DNA of 32,461 nt from positions 1 through 32,461 of the forward strand of contig NZ_SOFY01000026.1 of the NCBI RefSeq assembly GCF_004402595.1. Reading direction: 5' to 3'. Made by a program: the position numbers and the translations under genes. This document shows positions 26,750 to 32,461 of this stretch, piece by piece; position 1 is the stretch's first letter; each line of letters opens with the position of its first letter. This DNA is from Cryobacterium shii. Its GTDB lineage: Bacteria > Actinomycetota > Actinomycetes > Actinomycetales > Microbacteriaceae. The notes below the pieces were generated by a model, which searched no databases, had not been told where the DNA came from, and saw only the letters and a program-made list of their open reading frames with translations.

Positions 26750-27594
26750 GCACGCCCACGCCCCCGCCCGGCTCCGTCGGCGACCAGGCCATCCGTGCCA
26801 CCCGGCACGCCCGGCGCTGGGGTTCCTGGTATGTGGCCGAGCACCGCTTCCGGGTGATGCGCTCCTACGCCCAGACGGTGGTCGTGACCGCCATCGGCAA
26901 CCCGGTGATCTACCTCTACGCGATGGGCGTCGGCCTGGCCACCCTCGTCGACGCCAACCTGGGCCCGGACGCGGTGGCCGGGGTCAGCTACCTGGCCTTC
27001 GTCGCCCCCGCCCTGCTCTGCAGCGCGGCGATCACCGTGGCCAGCGAGGAGTTCACCTACCCGATCATGCTCGGCTTCAAGTGGAACCCGGTGTTCTACG
27101 GCATGAACGCCGCCCCGATCCAGCCCGGGCAGATCATCAACGGCATCGTCATCTCGGTGGCCCTGCGGATGAGCGTCACCTGCGGCATCTACTACGCGTT
27201 CATGCTGGTCTTCGGGGCGGTGCCGTCCCCGGCCGGGTTCCTGGCCGTCTTCGCGGCCCTGCTCACCGGGCTCGGCTTCGGCGCCCTGCTGATGGCGTAC
27301 ACGGCCACCCTGACCGAGGACACCGGTCAGCTGGCCATGGTGATGCGGTTCATCATCCTGCCGATGACCCTGTTCTCCGGCACCTTCTTCCCGCTCAGCG
27401 TGCTGCCGGTCTGGCTGCAGTGGATCGGCTGGATCTCCCCGCTCTGGCACGGCACCGAGCTCGCCCGGGTGCTGACCTACGGGGCGAGCGAGCCGATCTG
27501 GCTGAGTGTGACGCACGTGCTCTACCTGGCGATTCTGCTGACCCTGGGCTGGACCTGGGCGCGCCGGGTCGCCGCGAGGAGGCTGAACAAATGA
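26746..27594 (+). CDS. ABC-2 type permease, first subunit
   Basis: A 282-residue membrane protein with about six hydrophobic helices and the ABC-2 membrane domain. Typical features are the N-terminal amphipathic stretch RVMRSYAQTVVV, a first helix NPVIYLYAMGVGLA, and the late conserved LFSGTFFPLSVLPVWLQWI segment before the last helices. It overlaps the ATPase gene by ATGA and the second permease by ATGA, so the three are coupled. It probably forms a heterodimeric channel with the next product. It differs from it in the loop after helix 2, where it has NPVFYGMNAAPI in place of FAKLYEGMLSTSL. Confidence 0.92.
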
Positions 27595-28418
27595 CCGGGA
27601 TCGACGACCTGAGAACGGATGCCGCGGCATCCCGCCCGCTCGGCGCCCTCTACGCCGGCAACGCTCGCAGTGTCATGCTGCGGGGCTGGCAGGCGACGCG
27701 GAGCACGAACTGGCTGGTCGTGGTCAGCGGCTTCTTCGAGCCGATCTTCTACCTGCTCTCGATGGGGCTCGGCCTCGGCGCCCTGGTCGGCACGATCACA
27801 ACCGAGTCCGGCCAGGAGGTTCCCTACGCGGCGTTCATCGCGCCGGCGCTGCTGGCGGTCGCGGCGATGAACGGCGCCATCTACGACTCCACCTGGAACG
27901 TGTTCTTCAAGATGCAGTTCGCGAAGCTCTACGAGGGGATGCTGTCCACCTCGCTGGGCCCGCTGGATGTCGCGCTCGGCGAGATCTCACTGGCCCTGCT
28001 CCGTGGGGCGCTGTACGCCACCGGGTTCATGGTGGTGATGCAGGTGCTCGGGCTGAACCTGTCCTGGTGGGCGCTGCTCGCCCTGCCGGCCGTGCTGCTG
28101 ATCGCGTTCGGCTTCGCGAGCGTGGGGATGGCGGTGACGAGCTTCATGAAGACGTTCCAGCAGATGGACTGGATCAACTTCCTGCTGCTGCCGATGTTCC
28201 TGTTCTCAGCCACGTTCTATCCGCTGAGCGTCTACCCGCAGCCGATCCAGTACGTGATCCAGGTGCTGCCGCTCTGGCACGGGATCGAGCTCGTGCGCGG
28301 CCTGACCACCGGCCAGGTCGACGTGGGCATGCTCTGGCACGTGCTCTACTACCTGGTGATGATCCTGCTCGGCCTGGTCTTCACGACCAGGCGCCTGCGC
28401 GCCCTCTTCCTCGACTGA
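27591..28418 (+). CDS. ABC-2 type permease, second subunit
   Basis: A 275-residue membrane protein with about six helices, homologous to the preceding permease (PIFYLLSMGLGLGALVG early, LFSATFYPLSVYPQPIQYV late). The ATG at 27591 is chosen because GAGGAGG lies about eight bases upstream and it shares ATGA with the previous stop. The frame is open further upstream, but that part is a shadow. Its stop (28416-28418) lies within the outer arm of the convergent hairpin at 28411-28484. Two unlike permease subunits with one ATPase suggest a 2:1:1 exporter. The substrate is not known. Confidence 0.92.
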   Translation: MTGIDDLRTDAAASRPLGALYAGNARSVMLRGWQATRSTNWLVVVSGFFEPIFYLLSMGLGLGALVGTITTESGQEVPYAAFIAPALLAVAAMNGAIYDSTWNVFFKMQFAKLYEGMLSTSLGPLDVALGEISLALLRGALYATGFMVVMQVLGLNLSWWALLALPAVLLIAFGFASVGMAVTSFMKTFQQMDWINFLLLPMFLFSATFYPLSVYPQPIQYVIQVLPLWHGIELVRGLTTGQVDVGMLWHVLYYLVMILLGLVFTTRRLRALFLD

Positions 28419-28484
28419 GAGTGCCCGTTCCGGTCGAGAGTGACCCGCGGAACGGGCACTGTCGACCGGAACGGGTTCAGTCGA
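28411..28484. terminator. bidirectional terminator with two exclusive hairpins
   Basis: This convergent junction can fold two ways. The inner hairpin pairs gtgcccgttcc (28421-28431) with ggaacgggcac (28449-28459), 11 of 11 bases. The outer hairpin pairs cccgttccggtcga (28424-28437) with tcgaccggaacggg (28462-28475), 14 of 14, and extends through tcgactga (28411-28418) with tcagtcga (28477-28484). They share bases 28424-28431, so only one can form at a time. Both gene stops lie in the outer arms. No long T-run is present. Confidence 0.65.
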
Positions 28485-28959
28485 AGCTGTATCCCCGCAG
28501 CTTCTGCAACAGCTGGGCGGTCGCGATGGCCGCCGCAGCCGCCTCCGCGCCCTTGTCCTCCTTCGAGCCGGGCAGGCCGACCCGGTCCAGGCCCTGCTGC
28601 TCGTCGTCGAGGGTGAGCACGCCGAAGCCCACGGGCTTGCCGGCGTCCAGCGCCACCCGGGTCAGGCCATCCGTCGCCGCCGCCGACACGTACTCGAAGT
28701 GCGGGGTGCCGCCGCGGATGATCACGCCGAGGGCGACGACCGCGTCGGCGCCGTTGTCGAGGGCGACCTTGCATGCCACCGGCAACTCGAAGCTGCCGGG
28801 CACCCGCACCAGGGAGTGGCGGGCCCCGGATTCCTCGAGCACCCGGGTGGCACCGGCGATCAGCCCGTCGGTGATCACGTCGTGCCACCGTCCGGCGACG
28901 ATCACGATGTCCAGCCCGGTTCCGTCGACGCTGATCTCGGGGGAGCCTGCTCCGCTCAT
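28477..28959 (-). CDS. ribH: 6,7-dimethyl-8-ribityllumazine synthase
   Basis: A 160-residue lumazine synthase that condenses the ribityl-aminopyrimidine with 3,4-dihydroxy-2-butanone 4-phosphate, the penultimate step of riboflavin synthesis; the family assembles as pentamers or capsids. Seen motifs are [13 protein letters not shown] at the N-terminus, [26 protein letters not shown] with the active-site His, and [12 protein letters not shown]. The ATG at 28957-28959 overlaps the ribBA stop as ATGA, and AAGGGA lies about eight bases upstream. The frame is open further upstream only as a shadow of ribBA. It is the last gene of the riboflavin operon. Confidence 0.96.
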   Translation of the reverse strand: MSGAGSPEISVDGTGLDIVIVAGRWHDVITDGLIAGATRVLEESGARHSLVRVPGSFELPVACKVALDNGADAVVALGVIIRGGTPHFEYVSAAATDGLTRVALDAGKPVGFGVLTLDDEQQGLDRVGLPGSKEDKGAEAAAAAIATAQLLQKLRGYSFD

Positions 28960-30218
28960 AGTGTGATTCCCTTCAACATGTCGCTGTCTGCGATGTGGTG
29001 GCCCATCCGGTCGCGCTTGACGGCCAGGTAATCCTGATTGTGGGTGCCGACGCCGACCACCAGTGGCACACGTTCGGTCACCTCGATGCCGTGCGCCTCG
29101 AGCTGGCGCATCTTCTCCGGGTTGTTGGTCAGCAGGCGCACGGAGGAGATGCCCATCTCGTGCAGGATGGCCGTCGCGGCGCCGTAGTCGCGGGAATCCG
29201 CGGGCAGGCCCAGCGCGAGGTTGGCGTCGAAGGTATCCAGCCCCTCCTCCTGCAGTTTGTAGGCGCGCAGCTTGTTGATCAGGCCGATGCCGCGCCCCTC
29301 CTGGCCACGCAGGTAGACGACGACTCCGCCCTCGACCCGGATCGTCTCGAGCGCCGCGTCGAGTTGGGGTCCGCACTCGCACTTGAGTGACCCGAACGCC
29401 TCCCCGGTCAGGCACTCGGAATGCACGCGCACGAGGGCGCCGTTCGCGGGGGTGCCGGAGACGATGGCCACATGGTCCGCACCGGTCATCCGGTCGCGGT
29501 AGGCCCGCACCTGGAAGGCCCCGTGCACGGTGGGAACGGTGGTCTCCACCTCGAAGTCCACCCGCGGCGACTCGAGGATCGGGCTGACGGTGGGCAGGTC
29601 CGTGTCGCAGTGGAACTCCTGCAGGTACGCGATCAGGTCCTTGATCGTGATCACGAGAACCCCCTCGCGCTCGCCGAGTTCGAGCAGCCCGGGCAGGCGC
29701 ATCATCTCGCCGTCCTCGGCAACGATCTCGCAGATCGCGGCGACCGGCACGAGTCCGGCGAGCTTCATCAGGTCGACGGCGGCCTCGGTGTGGCCATCGC
29801 GCTCACGCACGCCGCCGTCCCGGGCACGGAGCGGCATGATGTGGCCGGGACGGTGCACGCTGGCGGGCGTGGAGTCCGGGTCGGCCAGCACCCGCAGGGT
29901 GTGGGCGCGGTCGCCCGCGCTGATCCCGGTGCTGAGGCGGTCCGCCGCGTCGACCGACACGGTGTAGTTGGTGCCGCGCGCATCCTCGTTGTTGAGTACC
30001 ATCACCGGCAGGTCGAGCTTGTCGGCGAGGTCGTTGGTCATCGGCGCGCAGATGAAACCGGAGGAGTAGCGCACCGTCCAGGCGATCCACTCCTGAGTGG
30101 CCAGCTGGGCGGAGATGATCACGTCGCCCTCGTTCTCACGGCCCTCGTCGTCGGCGACGATGACCGGTTTCCCCAACCTGAGTGCGTCCAGGGCGGCGGG
30201 GATGTCAGCGAGACTCAT
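28956..30218 (-). CDS. ribBA: bifunctional DHBP synthase / GTP cyclohydrolase II
   Basis: A 420-residue fusion. The N-terminal half makes 3,4-dihydroxy-2-butanone 4-phosphate from ribulose 5-phosphate, with the metal-binding acidic loop [10 protein letters not shown], then [14 protein letters not shown] and GHTEAAVDL. The C-terminal half opens GTP to start the pyrimidine branch. It has the zinc cysteines in [17 protein letters not shown], the catalytic [10 protein letters not shown] and the LLTNNPEKM segment. It thus supplies both precursors of the pathway. The ATG at 30218 shares ATGA with the ribE stop, and it is coupled the same way to ribH. Length is standard for actinobacterial RibBA. 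Confidence 0.97.
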   Translation of the reverse strand: MSLADIPAALDALRLGKPVIVADDEGRENEGDVIISAQLATQEWIAWTVRYSSGFICAPMTNDLADKLDLPVMVLNNEDARGTNYTVSVDAADRLSTGISAGDRAHTLRVLADPDSTPASVHRPGHIMPLRARDGGVRERDGHTEAAVDLMKLAGLVPVAAICEIVAEDGEMMRLPGLLELGEREGVLVITIKDLIAYLQEFHCDTDLPTVSPILESPRVDFEVETTVPTVHGAFQVRAYRDRMTGADHVAIVSGTPANGALVRVHSECLTGEAFGSLKCECGPQLDAALETIRVEGGVVVYLRGQEGRGIGLINKLRAYKLQEEGLDTFDANLALGLPADSRDYGAATAILHEMGISSVRLLTNNPEKMRQLEAHGIEVTERVPLVVGVGTHNQDYLAVKRDRMGHHIADSDMLKGITL

Positions 30219-30847
30219 GAGTTGCTCCTTTTCGATCCTGCGTCAGCCAGGGCGAGCATGCGCTCCACGTGGCGGGCCAGGATGTCTGTTTCTATGTTGA
30301 CGCGATCGCCGGCCGCGCGCTGTCCCAGCGTCGTGGCGGTGAGGGTTTCGGGGATGAGCGAGACTTCGAACCACTGGTCCGGTTCGCTCGCCGGGCTGAT
30401 GTTGCTGACGGTCAGGGAGACGCCGTCGACGGCGATTGACCCTTTGCCGGTGACCAGCGGGGCCAGTTCGGGGGAGAGGCTGAACCGGAGCACCCGCCAC
30501 GCATCGCCGGGGGTGACGCCCAGCAGGGTGCTGGTGCCGTCGATGTGGCCCTGCACGATGTGTCCGCCCAGCCGGTCGCCCACCCGGGCGGCGCGTTCGA
30601 GGTTGACCGGGCTGCCGGGCTGCACCGCGTCGAGGGTGGACATGGCGAGGGTTTGGGCCATCACATCGGCCGTGAACGTGTCACCGGTGCGCTCGACGAC
30701 CGTGAGGCAGACGCCGTTGACCGAGATCGAGTCCCCGTGGCCCGCATCGGCCACGACCAGCGGTCCGCGGACGGTGAGCCGGGCGGCATCCGCCCCGCGC
30801 TCGACCTTCTCGACCTGGCCGAGTTCCTCGATGATTCCGGTGAACAT
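30215..30847 (-). CDS. ribE: riboflavin synthase, alpha subunit
   Basis: A 210-residue riboflavin synthase that dismutates two lumazine molecules to riboflavin and a pyrimidine. It begins with the invariant MFTGIIEELG and shows the internal duplication of the family: SISVNGVCLTV in the first half and SIAVDGVSLTV in the second, each followed by a lumazine-binding barrel, with HIVQGHIDGTS between them. The start has GGGGA about five bases upstream. The ribD stop is seven bases away and the ribBA start overlaps its stop. The name ribE follows Bacillus usage; the same enzyme is ribC in E. coli. Confidence 0.96.
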   Translation of the reverse strand: MFTGIIEELGQVEKVERGADAARLTVRGPLVVADAGHGDSISVNGVCLTVVERTGDTFTADVMAQTLAMSTLDAVQPGSPVNLERAARVGDRLGGHIVQGHIDGTSTLLGVTPGDAWRVLRFSLSPELAPLVTGKGSIAVDGVSLTVSNISPASEPDQWFEVSLIPETLTATTLGQRAAGDRVNIETDILARHVERMLALADAGSKRSNS

Positions 30848-30854
30848 GCTTCCC

Positions 30855-31871
30855 CTATCTGGGCCGGGCCACGACGAGGAGGTCCTCGCCGAGCCGGACG
30901 TAGTGTTCGATGGTCAGTCGCCGCTGCTCGTCAATGCCGGCGACGCCGATGTCGCCGAGGGCCAGCCGGCCGCCGCCGAGCAGCGTGGGCGCCAGGTAGA
31001 CGAGGTACTCGTCCACGAGGCCGGCCGCGACGAACGCGCTGGCGAGCGTGGGCCCGCCCTCGATGAAAGCGTGACGGATGCCGCTCCGGTGCAGTTCGCC
31101 GAGCACCGCGAGCAGGTCGTGGGTGGCGAAGATCAGCGGCGAGTGCGGGTGGCCCCGCACGGCGGCGCCCACGGGGATGCCGCGGGCGCCGATCACGACC
31201 GGCACCGGCTGCGCGGGCAGGAGCTGCCCGTCGGCGTCGCGGGCGGTCAGCGCGGGGTCGTCGGCGAGCACCGTGCCGGTGCCGACGAGGATGGCGTCGG
31301 CCGCCGAGCGGCGCCGGTGCACGTCCTGGCGGGCTTCCGGCCCGGTGATCCAGCGGCTCGTCCCGTCCGCGGCAGCTGCCCGGCCGTCGAGGCTCGACGC
31401 CCACTTGAGCGTAACGAACGGTCGTCCCAGCCGGGCCGCGACGAGCCAGTCGGCGAGGAAGGGCCCGACCTCGTCGGCGAGCAGCCCGCCGACGACGTCG
31501 ACGCCGTGGGAGCGCAGTCGGTCGGCTCCGCCGCCGGAGACGGGCCCAGGGTCGGCGACCGCGTAGACCACGCGGGCCACGCCGGCGTCGATCAGCGCGA
31601 GCGCACAGGGCCCGGTGCGCCCGGTGTGGTTGCAGGGTTCGAGGGTGACGACGGCGGTCGCGCCGCGGGCGGCTCCGGCCGAAAGCCGGGCGAGGGCATC
31701 CACCTCGGCGTGCGGCGTGCCGGCGCCACGGTGCCAGCCCTCCGCCAGGAACTGCCCGGAAGCGTCGAGGAGGACACAGCCGACGCGGGGGTTCGGGCCC
31801 GTGGCCGGTCCGTTCGCGGCCAACTCGAGCGCACGCCGCATAACGGCCTCGAGCGTCGCCTGGTCGGTCAT
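30855..31871 (-). CDS. ribD: bifunctional riboflavin deaminase-reductase
   Basis: A 338-residue enzyme for the second and third pyrimidine-branch steps. The N-terminal deaminase has the zinc site HAEVDAL and PCNHTGRTGPC, with the catalytic Glu in HAE. The C-terminal reductase binds NADPH, with TLKWASSLDGR, SRWITGPEARQDVHRRR and VGTGTVLADDP visible. The ATG at 31871 is chosen because it opens the conserved N-terminus and has GAGGA about seven to eight bases upstream. The longer frame to 31973 would run into the riboswitch leader. It is the first gene of the riboflavin operon, separated from the FMN riboswitch by about 106 bases that must contain the expression platform. Confidence 0.95.
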   Translation of the reverse strand: MTDQATLEAVMRRALELAANGPATGPNPRVGCVLLDASGQFLAEGWHRGAGTPHAEVDALARLSAGAARGATAVVTLEPCNHTGRTGPCALALIDAGVARVVYAVADPGPVSGGGADRLRSHGVDVVGGLLADEVGPFLADWLVAARLGRPFVTLKWASSLDGRAAAADGTSRWITGPEARQDVHRRRSAADAILVGTGTVLADDPALTARDADGQLLPAQPVPVVIGARGIPVGAAVRGHPHSPLIFATHDLLAVLGELHRSGIRHAFIEGGPTLASAFVAAGLVDEYLVYLAPTLLGGGRLALGDIGVAGIDEQRRLTIEHYVRLGEDLLVVARPR

Positions 31872-31882
31872 TTCCGGTCCTC

Positions 31883-31900
31883 GTTCGTTTCTGAACGAAC
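31883..31900 (-). promoter_or_regulatory. leader hairpin before ribD
   Basis: On the minus strand GTTCGTT and AACGAAC form a 7-bp stem (31883-31889 with 31894-31900) with a four-base loop, ending just before the GAGGA ribosome binding site. No U-run follows. It may be part of the expression platform that exposes or hides the ribosome binding site, which would mean translational control. Confidence 0.45.
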
Positions 31901-31977
31901 TCCGGGTTTTCGGTGCGCTGAACACCGTGTGGGTTGCGCAAGGCGAAACCCGCCGATCGGCCGGGAAGGCCAATCGA

Positions 31978-32108
31978 CTCGTGCGCCTCTCATCCGGACT
32001 TTAACCGTCGGTGCTGGAATTTCACCAGCTCAACCGTTTCGCCCTGGAGCGGAACGGGTCGCGGACTTTCACCGCCGGTTCGGATTCACACCGACCCCGG
32101 AGCACGTT
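31978..32108 (-). promoter_or_regulatory. FMN riboswitch (RFN element)
   Basis: On the minus strand the leader carries the conserved RFN blocks in order: CCGGGGTCGGTGTGAATCC, CCGGCGGTGAAAGTCCGCGA, a variable stem, GGTGAAATTCCAGCACCGAC, then GGTTAAAGTCCGGATGAGAG. The closing P1 stem pairs CGTGC (32102-32106) with GCACG (31980-31984). FMN binding to this aptamer represses rib genes in other bacteria. All four genes downstream are riboflavin synthesis genes, which confirms the assignment. The helical order looks permuted from the textbook alignment by a weak first block, but the paired elements are all there. Confidence 0.93.
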
Positions 32109-32119
32109 TCTTGTTACTA

Positions 32120-32125
32120 GTTATA
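32120..32125 (-). promoter_or_regulatory. candidate -10 box of the rib operon
   Basis: TATAAC on the minus strand lies about 12 bases upstream of the riboswitch aptamer, so transcription would start near 32113 and the leader would begin almost exactly at the aptamer. No good -35 box is seen. Confidence 0.5.
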
Positions 32126-32141
32126 TCTCAACGCATCCGTC

Positions 32142-32158
32142 GCCGGGTAATTCCCGGC
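32142..32158. promoter_or_regulatory. interrupted palindrome in the rib-glpK gap
   Basis: GCCGGG and CCCGGC flank a central TAATT (GCCGGGTAATTCCCGGC). The site is 17-22 bases upstream of the candidate rib -10 box and 184 bases before glpK, where an operator could act on either gene. No regulator is known to me for it. Confidence 0.35.
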
Positions 32159-32273
32159 CCGGACTGTTCACAGCTCGCACAGTGCCCGGGTCGACTCTCG
32201 GCGACGCACAGGCTCACCGGGGGCGGCGGTCGTTCCTTCCCCGTGGGGGGTGCGCACCGATTATCGTTTCTAG

Positions 32274-32309
32274 TCACGGCCTCACCAGCACTCACGGCCT
32301 CACCAGTAC
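32274..32309 (+). repeat. 18-bp direct repeat before glpK
   Basis: Two adjacent copies of tcacggcctcaccagyac, differing at one base, lie 33 bases before the glpK start, between a TATCGT (32262-32267) that could be a -10 box and the ribosome binding site. They would fall in the 5' leader. Confidence 0.7.
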
Positions 32310-32341
32310 GCAGCGTTACGACCTGACAAGGGAGTTAGTCC

Positions 32342-32461
32342 ATGACCGAACACGTCATCGCCATCGACCAGGGCACCACCAGTACCCGCGCGATCATCTT
32401 CGACAAGGCCGGGACGATCATTTCCGCCGGTCAGCTCGAGCACGAGCAGATCTTCCCCCGG
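32342..32461 (+). CDS. glpK: glycerol kinase, N-terminal part (cut by window)
   Basis: Only the first 40 codons are present. They begin [20 protein letters not shown], the phosphate-binding start of FGGY-family glycerol kinases, and continue to HEQIFPR, which in the family precedes the conserved GWVEHD. The enzyme phosphorylates glycerol with ATP. GGGAG lies about eight bases before the ATG. The gene continues beyond the window. It is divergent from the riboflavin operon. Confidence 0.92.
   Translation, partial: MTEHVIAIDQGTTSTRAIIFDKAGTIISAGQLEHEQIFPR

Noticed and set aside
29421..32120. 899-residue open frame on the plus strand across the rib operon
   Set aside because: It is antisense to ribBA, ribE, ribD and the riboswitch, all of which are certain. 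Its sequence is low-complexity and unlike any family.

Overview
The window is GC-rich actinobacterial DNA. The compact genes with ATGA or GTGA overlaps, the many GTG starts, the recurrent CGGATGC and GCATCCG heptamers, the LAxTG-type cell-wall anchor and the DUF3494 ice-binding protein together suggest Microbacteriaceae, plausibly a cold-adapted genus such as Cryobacterium. The genus is inference. No tRNA, rRNA, CRISPR array or recognisable transposase was seen.

Layout: (1) 97-3193 holds a SPOUT RNA methyltransferase and a two-gene thiolase plus short-chain dehydrogenase unit. (2) 3360-7442 is an iron(III) ABC importer (binding protein, fused permease, ATPase) preceded by a near-consensus DtxR/IdeR iron box. 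(3) 7443-8181 has no convincing gene but carries copies of an inverted-repeat element also present at 935-1041. (4) 8182-9857 holds a small membrane protein and a secreted, probably wall-anchored, ice-binding-like protein. (5) 10276-16461 is somewhat less GC-rich: two small ORFs lead in ATGA-coupled steps into a four-PAS GGDEF-EAL cyclic-di-GMP enzyme, convergent with a large ATPase-type LuxR regulator. (6) 16686-20138 is a ScfR/RamB-like regulator divergent from GTP-dependent PEP carboxykinase, with a palindromic candidate operator between them. (7) 20352-23407 is a GH38 alpha-mannosidase gene with a one-base frameshift, bracketed by two copies of a second inverted-repeat element. (8) 23581-28418 has a fused ABC exporter and, divergently, a three-gene ABC-2 exporter operon. 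(9) 28477-32108 is a riboflavin operon, ribD-ribE-ribBA-ribH, on the minus strand under an FMN riboswitch. (10) The window ends inside glpK.

How the parts work together: the iron operon should be derepressed when iron is scarce, and the riboflavin operon should shut down when FMN is abundant. The ScfR/RamB-like regulator next to pckG suggests control of the gluconeogenic entry point by acetate or fatty-acid status. The two palindromic repeat families, the low-complexity inserts in three otherwise conserved proteins and the coupled small ORFs before the cyclic-di-GMP enzyme are the least explained parts.
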